NCBI RefSeq assembly: GCF_020707265.1 | Contig: NZ_JAJFEQ010000004.1 | Coordinates: 467,743-531,742 of the forward strand | Length of the DNA: 64,000 nt | From: Massilia sp. IC2-477 | GTDB taxonomy: Bacteria > Pseudomonadota > Gammaproteobacteria > Burkholderiales > Burkholderiaceae_D | Reading direction: 5' to 3' | Shown here: positions 25,173-34,063 of the stretch, in pieces | Numbering within the stretch: the stretch's first letter is position 1 | Layout: every line of letters starts with the position of its first letter | Translations under genes and position numbers: made by a program | Notes under the pieces: generated by a model | What the model was told of the DNA's origin: nothing | Database searches by the model: none | The model's input: the letters and a program-made list of their open reading frames with translations, nothing else

Positions 25173-25787
25173 CTACTCCAGGTCGTTGAAGCTCTTGTAC
25201 GTCGATATCAGGCGGTTGAAGGCCCGCTGCGCCCGCCGCGGCACCGCATTCGCCCGCAGGAAGCGCGCGTCGTGCATCACGCCAATCGCCAGGCTGTAGA
25301 TCTCGAACACCAGCTGCTCGGGTTCGGTATCGCGCCGCAGGTGCCCTGCTTCCATCGCCTGCAGCACTGTCTTGCGCATCGATGCGCGCCAGCGGTTCAC
25401 CCCGGCCTCGATGCGGTCGCGCAGCGGACCGGGCACGTCGTCGAACTCGAACGCGCCCGCCGTATAGAGGCAGCCGCCGCGCGTGGTCTCATTGCCGATC
25501 TTCTTCAGCCACAGCTCGACCTGCATGGTCAGGCGTGGCAGGCCGCGCTCCACGTGCAGCGCCGGCATGAATACCTCTTCGCCGAAGCGGCGGTCGTATT
25601 CGTCGAGCACTGCCGACTGCAGCGCTTCGAGCGAACCGACGCGCGAGAAAATGCCGCTCTTGCTGATCCCGGTGCGCTTGGCCAGTTCGCCCAGCGATAC
25701 CTTGCCGATGCCTTCGCTCGCCGCCATGTCATAGGCGGCTGTGAGGATGGTCGCGTAGGTGGCTTCGCTTTTGGTCGTGCTGTTCAT
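25173..25787 (-). CDS. TetR/AcrR-family transcriptional repressor
   Basis: A 204-residue regulator. The N-terminal HTH (ATILTAAYDMAASEGIGKVS then LGELAKRTGISKSGIFSRVG) is followed by a helical ligand domain. GGCLYTAGAFEFDDVPGP in that domain matches the C-terminal type common in oxidant- or lipid-responsive TetR proteins, with a Gly-Gly-Cys that might sense electrophiles. A palindromic operator lies nine bases before its start codon and a second lies after its stop, before a tiny lipoprotein gene. It therefore probably represses itself, the lipoprotein and perhaps the divergent SDR gene. Confidence 0.92.
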   Translation of the reverse strand: MNSTTKSEATYATILTAAYDMAASEGIGKVSLGELAKRTGISKSGIFSRVGSLEALQSAVLDEYDRRFGEEVFMPALHVERGLPRLTMQVELWLKKIGNETTRGGCLYTAGAFEFDDVPGPLRDRIEAGVNRWRASMRKTVLQAMEAGHLRRDTEPEQLVFEIYSLAIGVMHDARFLRANAVPRRAQRAFNRLISTYKSFNDLE

Positions 25788-25795
25788 GCGATAAC

Positions 25796-25815
25796 TTTAG
25801 CACAGGTGTGCGAAA
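25796..25815. promoter_or_regulatory. TetR operator copy 2 (tetR/SDR intergenic region)
   Basis: TTTAGCACAGGTGTGCGAAA is palindromic except for one base. It lies nine bases upstream of the TetR start and 124 bases before the divergent SDR gene. Identity of 19 of 20 bases with the complement of copy 1 makes it the likely TetR autoregulatory site. Confidence 0.8.
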
Positions 25816-25938
25816 TAACAAGGACAATTTTGGCTGCTTGTTATTGCCTTAGGGCTAACGGATGCCCCGTCCGGCCGGGAACCGCTACCATCGCCCGCAC
25901 TGTCGTGGTCGCCCTTTCCCTCACTTTCAGGAGCATGC

Positions 25939-26964
25939 ATGGATTCCGAGAACAAGAAGCCCGTCGATGCGCCCGCGCCTTCGCGCCGGCGCTTCGTCAG
26001 CACCGTCGCCACCGGCATCGCGGCCTCGGCCGCCGCCGTCCCCGCACTGGCCCAGCAATCCGAGGGCAGCCAGCCGCCGCCCGGCCGCGCGCGCGAAGCC
26101 GCCGCGCGCTACCCGGCGCCGCCCTTCCCCAACCAGCAGCAGCCCTGGCCGGGCCTGGCCGCGAAGATGACGCCGCGCCCCGACCATGGCGAGACCACCT
26201 ACCGCGGCAGCGGGCGCCTGGCCGGACGCAAGGCGCTGGTGACGGGTGGGGACTCCGGCATCGGCCGCGCCGCCGTGATCGCCTTTGCGCGCGAAGGCGC
26301 CGACGTGGCCATCAACTACCTGCCGGCCGAAGAGCAGGATGCCCAGGAAGTGGTGCAGCTGATTCGCCAGGCTGGCCGCAAGGCGGTGGCGATTCCCGGC
26401 GACATCCGCGACGAAGCCTTCTGCCGCAAGCTGGTCGACGAAGCCGTGCGCCAGCTGGGCGGGCTCGACATCCTGGTTAACAATGCGGCGCGCCAGAAGT
26501 CGGCGCAGTCGATCCTCGACATCTCGACGGCCGACTTCGACTGGACCATCAAGACCAATGTGTACGCGGTGTTCTGGATTACCAAGGCGGCAGTGCCGCA
26601 CCTGAAGCCGGGCAGCTGCATCATCAATACGGCCTCGCAGCAGGCCTACGATCCGTCCGAGAACCTGGTGGACTATGCGTTGACCAAGGCGGCCGAGGTG
26701 TCGATGACCAAGTCGCTGGCCAAGCAACTGGCCTCGAAGGGAATCAGGGTGAATGCCGTGGCGCCGGGTCCGGTGTGGACGCCGCTGCAGGTATCGGGCG
26801 GCCAGACGCAGGAGAATCTGAAGAAGTTCGGAGGGGATACGCCGATGAAGCGGCCGGGCCAGCCGGCCGAACTGGCGGCGACCTACGTGACGCTGGCGTC
26901 GGATGAATCGAGCTATACCACCGGACACGTCTACGGGGTGTCCGGTGGCGGCGGCCAGCCCTGA
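25939..26964 (+). CDS. Tat-exported SDR-family oxidoreductase (YghA-like)
   Basis: A 341-residue short-chain dehydrogenase. The N-terminus has a twin-arginine signal ([20 protein letters not shown], then PALAQ), so the folded enzyme with its cofactor is probably exported. The Rossmann motif is [10 protein letters not shown] (TGxxxGxG variant), the NNAG equivalent is NNAARQ, and the catalytic Ser and YxxxK are in [38 protein letters not shown] is close to E. coli YghA. Family members reduce aldehydes or ketones with NADPH; the substrate is unknown. AGGAG precedes the ATG. It is divergent from tetR and may share its operator. Confidence 0.9.
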   Translation: MDSENKKPVDAPAPSRRRFVSTVATGIAASAAAVPALAQQSEGSQPPPGRAREAAARYPAPPFPNQQQPWPGLAAKMTPRPDHGETTYRGSGRLAGRKALVTGGDSGIGRAAVIAFAREGADVAINYLPAEEQDAQEVVQLIRQAGRKAVAIPGDIRDEAFCRKLVDEAVRQLGGLDILVNNAARQKSAQSILDISTADFDWTIKTNVYAVFWITKAAVPHLKPGSCIINTASQQAYDPSENLVDYALTKAAEVSMTKSLAKQLASKGIRVNAVAPGPVWTPLQVSGGQTQENLKKFGGDTPMKRPGQPAELAATYVTLASDESSYTTGHVYGVSGGGGQP

Positions 26965-27031
26965 GGCTGGGCAGGAATAGGTCCTGAGACTGGCGCGCGG
27001 GCCGGGGCCGACCCGCGCGCTGCGCCCCGGT

Positions 27032-27139
27032 TCAGCGGCGGCCGAACCAGCTCAGGCGGGCGAAAAGGGAACCGATGGAACGGGTGGGAATACGGTTGCT
27101 GAACAGGCCGGTGTAGTGGCAGCGCTTAGTCACAGTCAT
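27032..27139 (-). CDS. Possible small basic peptide (35 aa)
   Basis: ATG 27139 follows GGAGAG at a suitable distance. It encodes MTVTKRCHYTGLFSNRIPTR, then SIGSLFARLSWFGRR, strongly basic and amphipathic. The open frame continues upstream to 27334, but that part lacks a start signal. I know no family. The gene is doubtful, kept because the ribosome binding site and short C-terminal aromatic/basic motif look deliberate. Confidence 0.35.
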   Translation of the reverse strand: MTVTKRCHYTGLFSNRIPTRSIGSLFARLSWFGRR

Positions 27140-27344
27140 TTCTTTTCTCTCCGAAACATTACTTAGCACAATAACTACAGTGCAAATAACCTTCTGTGCG
27201 CTATCTCGCTTAACGCGCAGCCCGGCCGGTCCTGCCGCGCGCGCCTTGGTACGTTTGAGCCATATCATGCGACGAGCAAGGCTGGACTCTACCCTTGAAG
27301 GGTAAGCCTGCTGTCTTGCGGGTATTTCATGCACAAGGAGGTGA

Positions 27345-28031
27345 ATGATGAGCTACGCAGATCGTGACAGATATGGCATGTACAGGCACACGCGCAGCAC
27401 CGGACCCGGGCCGGCGCTGATGGGCGCCGATACGCTGATCGGCGACAGCGTCGTGAATGCACAGGAAGAAGACCTCGGCGACATCAAGGAAATCATGCTG
27501 GACATGCAGACAGGCCAGGTGGCCTACGCCGTGCTGGCCTTCGGCGGCTTCCTCGGCATCGGCGAAAAGCTGTTCGCCGTGCCATGGCAGGCCCTGCACC
27601 TGGACACCGTCAACAAGCGCATGGTGCTCAACGTCGAGAAGGAAAGATTGAAAAACGCGCCGGGCTTCGACAAGGACGCCTGGCCCGACATGAGCGACAT
27701 GAGCTGGGCCAGCAGCATCCACAGCTTCTACGGCACCGACCCGCAGCGTTCCGGGGCGCCAACGATGGGCCCGGGCAGCTCGATGGGTGGCGGCATGATC
27801 GGCAGCGCCAGCTCGGATGCCGGCTCCGCGATGGGCCGTGGTATGGGTTCCAGCGTGGGTGCAGGCTCGGCCGGAAGCAGCGGCGGCGCCGGCAGCAGCC
27901 TAGGTGCCAGCGTCGGCTCGGGCAGCCTGCATGGCGATTCGTACGGGGTCGGCGGCAGCGCCGATCCACGGCCCAGTCATGAAGGCGACGACAAGGACCT
28001 GAGCCGCATCCGCGGCAGCAATATCGGCTGA
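27345..28031 (+). CDS. PRC-barrel domain protein with Gly/Ser-rich tail
   Basis: A 228-residue protein. A PRC-barrel domain occupies about 25-105 (TLIGDSVVNAQEEDLGDIKE, GQVAYAVLAFGGFLGIG, LFAVPWQALHLD), followed by a low-complexity Gly/Ser/Met tail (about 135-200) and a charged end. PRC barrels bind RNA, ribosomal proteins or photosynthetic complexes. Free-standing versions are often stress-induced in soil bacteria. AAGGAGGTG is an almost perfect ribosome binding site before ATG 27345. An upstream palindrome, TACCCTT-G-AAGGGTA (27290-27304), may be a regulator site. Confidence 0.85.
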   Translation: MMSYADRDRYGMYRHTRSTGPGPALMGADTLIGDSVVNAQEEDLGDIKEIMLDMQTGQVAYAVLAFGGFLGIGEKLFAVPWQALHLDTVNKRMVLNVEKERLKNAPGFDKDAWPDMSDMSWASSIHSFYGTDPQRSGAPTMGPGSSMGGGMIGSASSDAGSAMGRGMGSSVGAGSAGSSGGAGSSLGASVGSGSLHGDSYGVGGSADPRPSHEGDDKDLSRIRGSNIG

Positions 28032-28034
28032 TCT

Positions 28035-28140
28035 GTAGGGTGGGCGGATTTTCCGCCCACGCGGTCAACCGCTGTCAACGCCACCGCGAAACTTCATATT
28101 GCACGTATCACCGCGTGGGCGGCAAAGCCGCCCACCCTAC
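28035..28140. repeat. GTAGGGTGGGCGG-type palindromic repeat, two-hairpin copy
   Basis: The element opens with GTAGGGTGGGCGG and closes with CCGCCCACCCTAC. Two internal hairpins (GTGGGCGGATTTTCCGCCCAC and GTGGGCGGCAAAGCCGCCCAC, each quoted in part of the arms) flank a spacer beginning GCGGTCAACC. It fills the gap between the convergent PRC-barrel gene and hrpA and could block read-through in both directions. Confidence 0.75.
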
Positions 28141-28153
28141 GAACTTCCACTAC

Positions 28154-31100
28154 TCAGCGTATCATCGACTCCCACACCTTCTGCAAGCGCTTGGCCGACA
28201 CCGGCATCGGCGTCCTCAGCTCCTGCGCGAACAGCGACACCCGCAGCTCCTCCAGCATCCAGCGGAACTCGATCATGCGCGGATCGTTGTTCTTGCCCGC
28301 CTGGTTCTTCAGCGTGCGCTGGAACTGGCTGGCCGCGTTCTGCCATTCCGCCATCAGCTGCGCGTCGCGCGAGGGATTGCCGCGCAGTTTCTCGATGCGC
28401 ACATTGATCGCCTTCAGGTAGCGCGGGAAGTGCGCCAGCTGGCTGTACTCGTTGTCGGCGATGAAGCGCTTGTGGATCAATCCCTGCAGCTGCGCCTGGA
28501 TATCCTGCTGCACCGCCTGCGGCAGGCTCTGGATGCGCTTCGGCATGCCGTGGAACTCGGCCAGGATCGACCCCACCAGGCGCGCGATCTCGTTGATCAG
28601 GAGGCCAATGCGCCCCTTGCCCTCGTCCTTGCGCTTGTTGAACTCACCGGAGTTGATCGGCAGCGGATCCTGCAGGCAGGCGATGTCGATCGCCTTGGCG
28701 ATGATCTGGTCGCGCAGGTCTTCCTGCGTGCCGACGACCATGAACTGCATGCCCATGCCCTGCAGGCCGGGAATGTTCTTCTCGGCGAACTTGAGCTGGT
28801 CCTTGAGCTGCAGCGCGAACAGGCGGCGCAGGCCGACGCGGTGGGTGCGCGCCGCCACGTTCGGGTCGTCGAACACTTCCAGGTCGCAGTGCGTGCCCTT
28901 GTCCACCAGTGCCGGGAAGCCGATCAGGGTCAGCTTGCCCTGCGTGATCTCGAGCAGTTCCGGCAGCTCGCCGAAGCTCCAGGTGGTGAGGCCGGTGTGC
29001 TGGACGGCGCCCGGCGCCGGCGTCGGCGCCGCCGTGGCGGCAGCCGCCTTCGTTACCGGCGCATTGCCCTTCCCTTTCGCCGGCGCCGGCGCTGCACTCG
29101 GCTGCAAGGCCTGCAGCTTCGCGGGCGCGGCCGGCGTGGCTTCCGCCATCTTCTGGAAGCTTTCGCGCGCCTGTCCGCCCAGCTCCGCTTGCAGCGTTGC
29201 CAGGTTGCGGCCCATGTCGAGCTGGCGCCCGTGCTCGTCGATCACCTTGAAGTTCATGAACAGGTGCGCCGGCAGGGTCTCGAGCTTGAAGTCGCTCGTG
29301 AGCACCCGGGCACTCGTGTGCATGTGGATGTCGGCGATCAGGGCGTCGATCAGGTCACCCTTGGCGAAGCGCAGCGGTTCCTGGTGGCGCTCGAAGAACT
29401 TCGCCGCGTAGTCCGGCAGCGGCACGCAGTGGCGGCGCAGCTTCTGCGGCAGGGATTTCAGCAGCAGGTGCACCTTCTCCTTCAGCATGCCCGGCACCAG
29501 CCAGCCCGCGCGCTCTTGCGGGATCTGGTTCAGCGCGAACAGCGGCACCGCGAGGGTCACGCCGTCGCGCGCGCTGCCTGGCTCGAAGTGGTAGGTCAGG
29601 CCCATCTCGATGCCGGTGACGTTCATCGTCTTCGGGAACAGTTCCGTGGTGACGCCGGCCGCTTCGTGCCGCATCAGCTCTTCGCGGTTCAGGTACAGGA
29701 GCTTCGGGTTGTCGCGCGCGGCGTCCTTGTACCACTTCTCGAAACCGGCGCCATTCACGACCGTGTGCGGGATCTCGTTATCGTAGAAGGCGGCGATCAG
29801 CTGTTCGTCCACCAGCACGTCCAGGCGGCGCGACTTGTGTTCGAGGTTCTCGATTTCGCGTACCAGCTTGTGGTTGTGCGCGAAGAACGGCGCACGGGTT
29901 TCGTAGTCGCCCGCCACCAGCGCGTCGCGGATGAAGATCTCGCGCGCTTCCGTCGGGTTGTGCTGGCTGTAGTTGATGCGGCGGTTGCTGTAGACGACGA
30001 TGCCGTACAGGGTCGCGCGCTCCAGCGCCGTCACCTGGGCCTGGCGCTTCTCCCAGCGCGGCTCGCCCCAGGATTTCTTGAGCAGGTGCGCGCCGATCTT
30101 CTCCACCCATTCCGGCTGGATCTGCGCGATGGTGCGCGCGTACAGGCGCGTGGTCTCGACCAGTTCGGCCGCCATCACCCAGCGTCCCGGCTTCTTGGCG
30201 AGGTAGGAACCCGGCCAGATGTGGAACTTGATGCCGCGCGCGCCGAGGAACACCGGCTCGTCCTCGGCCTTGAAGCCGATATTGCCGAGCAGGCCGGTAA
30301 GCAGCGCCATGTGCAGCTGGTCGTAGGTCGCGGGCGCGGCGTTCAGGCGCCAGCCCTGCTCGCGCGCGACGGTGAGCAGCTGCGAATGCACGTCGCGCCA
30401 CTCGCGCAGGCGCAGCTGCGACAGGAAGTTGGCACGGCAGTTTTCCTGCAGCTGGCGGTTCGATTTCTTGTGTTCGATCGCATCCTCGAACCAGGCCCAG
30501 ATCTTGAGGTAGCTGAGGAACTCGGACTTCTCGTCGGCGAACTTCTTGTGCTTCTCGTCGGCCTGCTGCTGGTATTCGATCGGCCGGTCGCGCGGGTCCT
30601 GCGTGGACAGCGCGGAAGCCACGATCAGCATCTCGGTCAGGCAGTCGTTGTCGACCGCGGCCAGGATCATGCGGCCCACGCGCGGGTCAAGCGGCAGCTT
30701 GGCCAGCTTCTTGCCCAGCGGCGTCAGTTCGTTGGCGTCGTCGACCGCGCCGACTTCCTGCAGCAGCTGGTAGCCGTCGGCGATCGCGCGGCCCTGCGGC
30801 GGCTCGATGAAGGGGAAGGTCTCGACGTCGGTCAGGTGCAGCGACTTCATGCGCAGGATGACCGAGGCCAGCGAGGAACGCAGGATCTCCGGGTCGGCGA
30901 ACTTCGGGCGCTTGTTGAAATCGTCTTCTTCGTACAGGCGGATGCAGACGCCATCGGCCACGCGGCCGCAACGGCCGGCGCGCTGGTTGGCCGAGGATTG
31001 CGCCACCGGCTCGATCTGCAGCTGCTCGACCTTGTTGCGGAAGCTGTAGCGCTTTACGCGCGCCAGGCCGGTATCGACCACGTAGCGGATGCCCGGCACC

Positions 31101-32332
31101 GTCAGGGAGGTCTCTGCCACGTTGGTCGCCAGCACGATGCGGCGCGCGTTCGTGGTGCGGAACACGCGGTCCTGCTCTTCCACCGACAGGCGCGCGAACA
31201 GCGGCAGGATCTCGACGTGCGGCGGATGGTGCTTGCGCAGGCTTTCTGCGCAGTCGCGGATCTCGCGCTCGCCCGGCAGGAAGACCAGCACGTCGCCCGA
31301 GCCGATGCGGCACAGCTCATCGACCGCGTCGACCACGGCTTCCATCAGGTCGCGCTTGTCGCGTGCGACCTGGGCCTTCGGCGCCGGCTCGCCAGGTTTG
31401 GCGTTGGTGGTCGTGACCGGGTCGCGGTCCACCGGACGATAGCGTACCTCCACCTTGTACAGGCGGCCCGACACCTCGATCACCGGCGCCGGTTTTTCCG
31501 GCGTGCCGAAGTGGCGCGAGAAGCGCTCCGCGTCGATGGTCGCCGAGGTGATGATCACTTTCAGGTCCGGACGGCGCGGCAGCAGCTGCTTCAGGTAGCC
31601 GAGCAGGAAGTCGATGTTCAGGCTGCGTTCGTGCGCTTCGTCGATGATGATGGTGTCGTAGGCGCGCAGCAGCGGATCGGTCTGGGTTTCAGCCAGCAGG
31701 ATACCGTCGGTCATCAGCTTGACCGAGGCGCCCTTTTGCAGCGTGTCGTTGAAGCGCACCTTGAAGCCCACATGTTCGCCTAGCGGCGAACCAAGTTCCT
31801 GTGCGATGCGCTTGGCGGTGCTGGATGCCGCGATACGGCGCGGCTGGGTGTGGCCGATCAGGCCCTTCTGGCCGCGGCCCAGCTCCAGGCAGATCTTCGG
31901 CAGCTGGGTGGTTTTACCGGAGCCGGTCTCGCCCGAGACGATGACCACCTGGCTCGCTTCGATCGCCTTCGCGATCTCGGCGCGGCGACCGGAGACCGGC
32001 AGGTCTTCGGGGAAGGTAATCGGCGGGATGGGATTGCGGAACGGTGGATTGCGATCGTCCTCGCGCGGGGGACGCTCGCCGCGCTCACGCGGCGGATTCG
32101 GCTTCGCACCACCCTGCCCGTTCGCCGGACGCTGGCCCTTATCGTCACGCGGCGCCGGAGCGCGGCGCGGTCCACTGTTCTCACGCCTGGTCTGCAGTTC
32201 GCCATCGCGCGTCTGCGTCATGGGTGCGCGCAGTTCGCCCGCAGGCCGTTGCTTGCGCGGCTCGTTGGCGGAAGGGTTCGGGGACGCGGCGCGCGCCTGC
32301 TGCGGCGAAGGCTTGTTACTCTGTTCAGACAT
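28154..32332 (-). CDS. hrpA: ATP-dependent RNA helicase HrpA (DEAH box)
   Basis: A 1392-residue DEAH/RHA helicase. A basic, Pro/Arg-rich disordered extension (1-105) precedes the helicase core: Walker A GETGSGKT at 134-141, then TQPRRIAA, IIIDEAHERSLN (DEAH), TSATIDAERF and QRAGRCGR. Helicase-associated domains follow, then an HrpA-type C-terminal domain (DUF3418), interrupted by an Ala/Pro/Lys-rich linker near 1080-1110. E. coli HrpA, about 1300 residues, resolves stalled ribosomes and acts in mRNA processing. It is divergent from argA with 55 bases between start codons, so the promoters overlap. Confidence 0.97.
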   Translation of the reverse strand: MSEQSNKPSPQQARAASPNPSANEPRKQRPAGELRAPMTQTRDGELQTRRENSGPRRAPAPRDDKGQRPANGQGGAKPNPPRERGERPPREDDRNPPFRNPIPPITFPEDLPVSGRRAEIAKAIEASQVVIVSGETGSGKTTQLPKICLELGRGQKGLIGHTQPRRIAASSTAKRIAQELGSPLGEHVGFKVRFNDTLQKGASVKLMTDGILLAETQTDPLLRAYDTIIIDEAHERSLNIDFLLGYLKQLLPRRPDLKVIITSATIDAERFSRHFGTPEKPAPVIEVSGRLYKVEVRYRPVDRDPVTTTNAKPGEPAPKAQVARDKRDLMEAVVDAVDELCRIGSGDVLVFLPGEREIRDCAESLRKHHPPHVEILPLFARLSVEEQDRVFRTTNARRIVLATNVAETSLTVPGIRYVVDTGLARVKRYSFRNKVEQLQIEPVAQSSANQRAGRCGRVADGVCIRLYEEDDFNKRPKFADPEILRSSLASVILRMKSLHLTDVETFPFIEPPQGRAIADGYQLLQEVGAVDDANELTPLGKKLAKLPLDPRVGRMILAAVDNDCLTEMLIVASALSTQDPRDRPIEYQQQADEKHKKFADEKSEFLSYLKIWAWFEDAIEHKKSNRQLQENCRANFLSQLRLREWRDVHSQLLTVAREQGWRLNAAPATYDQLHMALLTGLLGNIGFKAEDEPVFLGARGIKFHIWPGSYLAKKPGRWVMAAELVETTRLYARTIAQIQPEWVEKIGAHLLKKSWGEPRWEKRQAQVTALERATLYGIVVYSNRRINYSQHNPTEAREIFIRDALVAGDYETRAPFFAHNHKLVREIENLEHKSRRLDVLVDEQLIAAFYDNEIPHTVVNGAGFEKWYKDAARDNPKLLYLNREELMRHEAAGVTTELFPKTMNVTGIEMGLTYHFEPGSARDGVTLAVPLFALNQIPQERAGWLVPGMLKEKVHLLLKSLPQKLRRHCVPLPDYAAKFFERHQEPLRFAKGDLIDALIADIHMHTSARVLTSDFKLETLPAHLFMNFKVIDEHGRQLDMGRNLATLQAELGGQARESFQKMAEATPAAPAKLQALQPSAAPAPAKGKGNAPVTKAAAATAAPTPAPGAVQHTGLTTWSFGELPELLEITQGKLTLIGFPALVDKGTHCDLEVFDDPNVAARTHRVGLRRLFALQLKDQLKFAEKNIPGLQGMGMQFMVVGTQEDLRDQIIAKAIDIACLQDPLPINSGEFNKRKDEGKGRIGLLINEIARLVGSILAEFHGMPKRIQSLPQAVQQDIQAQLQGLIHKRFIADNEYSQLAHFPRYLKAINVRIEKLRGNPSRDAQLMAEWQNAASQFQRTLKNQAGKNNDPRMIEFRWMLEELRVSLFAQELRTPMPVSAKRLQKVWESMIR

Positions 32333-32374
32333 TGATTTTTACGAGGTATTTGGTGCGCACGACGCGCAGCGAAT

Positions 32375-32380
32375 TATAAT
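32375..32380 (+). promoter_or_regulatory. Candidate -10 element of argA
   Basis: A perfect TATAAT lies seven bases upstream of ATG 32388, so transcription would start at or next to that codon. The -35 region is weak (TTGGTG with a 19-base spacer, or a poorer match at 17). It is discussed under findings as a possible leaderless mRNA. Confidence 0.5.
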
Positions 32381-32387
32381 GCGGCAA

Positions 32388-33701
32388 ATGGAAAACCCTA
32401 CCCAATTCGTCCAGTGGCTGCGCTCTGTCGCGCCATACATTCACACCTTCGGCGGCAAGACCTTTGTCGTCGCTTTTCCGGGCGAACTGGTCGCCGCCGG
32501 CGCCCTGCCGGTGCTGGCCCAGGACTTGTCTCTGCTGCTCGGACTCGGCATCCGCCTGGTGCTGGTACATGGCTCGCGTCCGCAGGTCGCCGAACAGCTC
32601 GCCCTGCGTAACGTCGAAGGCCGTTTCCACAACGGTATCCGGGTCACCGACAGCGCGGCGCTCGAATGCGCGAAGGAAGCCGCCGGCGAATTGCGTCTCG
32701 ACATCGAGGCGGCCTTCAGCCAGGGCTTGCCGAACACCCCGATGTCGCACGCCCAGATCAGCATCGTCTCGGGCAACTTCGTCGTCGCCCGTCCGCTCGG
32801 CGTGATCGACGGCGTCGACTTCGAACTCACCGGCGTGACCCGCAAGATCGCCGCCGACAAGATCCAGCCGATCCTGCAGACCGAAGACAGCCTGGTGCTG
32901 CTGTCGCCGCTGGGCTTCTCGCCCACCGGCGAGATCTTCAACCTGACGATGGAAGACGTGGCCGCCGCGGCCGCGATCGCCCTGCACGCCGACAAGCTCA
33001 TCTACGTCACCGAGACCGGCATGATGAGCGACGCCACCGGCACCGAGATCCGCGAACTGTCCTCGCACCAGGCCGAAGCCGTGCTGCAGGCCGGTTTCCT
33101 GCCGCCGGACGCCGCCTTCTACCTGCAGCACGCCATCAAGGCCTGCAACAGCGGCGTCGACCGCGTCCACATCGTGCCCTTCGAGATGGACGGTTCCGCC
33201 CTGCTCGAGCTGTTCACGCACGACGGCGTCGGCACCATGATCAGCCACGAAAACCTGGAAAGCCTGCGCCAGGCCACAATTGAGGACGTTGGCGGGATTA
33301 TCAAGCTCATCGAACCGCTGGAAGCCGACGGCACCCTGGTTTATCGCGGCCGCGAGCTGATCGAGCGCGAAATCGACCAGTTCTCCGTCATCGACCACGA
33401 CGGCGTGATCTTCGGCTGCGCCGCGCTCTACCCGTTCCCGGAAGCGAAGATGGGCGAGATGGCCTGCCTGACCGTGAGCCCGGACGCCCAGACCCAGGGC
33501 GACGGCGAACGCATCCTCAAGCACATCGAAAACCGCGCGCGCGCCGCCGGCCTGACCAAGCTGTTCGTGCTGACCACCCGCACCGCGCACTGGTTCAAGA
33601 AACGCGGCTTCGTCCCTGCCACGGTGGACGACCTGCCGAAGGACCGCCAGCACATGTATAACTGGCAGCGCCGGTCACAGGTTTTCATCAAGACTCTATA
33701 A
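32388..33701 (+). CDS. argA: N-acetylglutamate synthase ArgA (kinase-like + GNAT)
   Basis: A 437-residue classical N-acetylglutamate synthase, which makes N-acetyl-L-glutamate from glutamate and acetyl-CoA, the first step of arginine synthesis. The N-terminal amino-acid-kinase domain (about 20-285; [29 protein letters not shown]) provides the arginine feedback site. The C-terminal GNAT domain (about 295-437) has [21 protein letters not shown] for acetyl-CoA and [15 protein letters not shown] 32388 begins at the family N-terminus; an in-frame ATG lies nine bases earlier, inside the -10 element. No Shine-Dalgarno sequence is visible. It is followed after 52 bases by yggX. Confidence 0.95.
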   Translation: MENPTQFVQWLRSVAPYIHTFGGKTFVVAFPGELVAAGALPVLAQDLSLLLGLGIRLVLVHGSRPQVAEQLALRNVEGRFHNGIRVTDSAALECAKEAAGELRLDIEAAFSQGLPNTPMSHAQISIVSGNFVVARPLGVIDGVDFELTGVTRKIAADKIQPILQTEDSLVLLSPLGFSPTGEIFNLTMEDVAAAAAIALHADKLIYVTETGMMSDATGTEIRELSSHQAEAVLQAGFLPPDAAFYLQHAIKACNSGVDRVHIVPFEMDGSALLELFTHDGVGTMISHENLESLRQATIEDVGGIIKLIEPLEADGTLVYRGRELIEREIDQFSVIDHDGVIFGCAALYPFPEAKMGEMACLTVSPDAQTQGDGERILKHIENRARAAGLTKLFVLTTRTAHWFKKRGFVPATVDDLPKDRQHMYNWQRRSQVFIKTL

Positions 33702-33753
33702 TGGCGGTCTACCCGATTTTATAGCGCAACCAACAGGATTACAGGAGTACACC

Positions 33754-34029
33754 ATGGCCCGCACCGTCCAATGCATCAAACTGAACAAGGAAGCCGAAGG
33801 ACTGGACTTCCCGCCGGTACCAGGCGAAATGGGCAAGAAGCTCTACCAGTCGGTCTCGAAGGAAGCCTGGCAGGCATGGCTGAAGCACCAGACCATGCTG
33901 ATCAACGAAAACCGCCTGAACCTGGCGGACGACCGCGCCCGCAAATACCTGGCGACGCAGATGGAACGTCACTTCTTTGGTGATGGCGCTGCGGACCAGG
34001 CGCAGGGTTACGTGCCGCCGGCGGCCTGA
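33754..34029 (+). CDS. yggX: Fe(2+)-trafficking protein YggX
   Basis: A 91-residue protein, the same length as E. coli YggX. It has the conserved N-terminal [20 protein letters not shown], with the single Cys near the start, and [30 protein letters not shown]. YggX protects iron-sulfur clusters from oxidation and takes part in iron trafficking. CAGGAG precedes the ATG. It may be co-transcribed with argA. Just after it, CCGGCTGGCGGC and GCCGCTAGCCGG (34042-34071) form a GC-rich stem overlapping the convergent AraC stop, without a T-run. Confidence 0.96.
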   Translation: MARTVQCIKLNKEAEGLDFPPVPGEMGKKLYQSVSKEAWQAWLKHQTMLINENRLNLADDRARKYLATQMERHFFGDGAADQAQGYVPPAA

Positions 34030-34063
34030 GCATCGGCTTCTCCGGCTGGCGGCCGCCGCGCCG

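Noticed and set aside
27032..27334. A 100-residue version of the small basic peptide gene
   Set aside because: The upstream two-thirds lacks a ribosome binding site and has non-coding composition; only the 35-residue 3' part has a start signal.
28040..31783. A 1247-residue open frame opposite hrpA
   Set aside because: hrpA on the minus strand has every helicase motif in order; this frame is its shadow and has biased composition.
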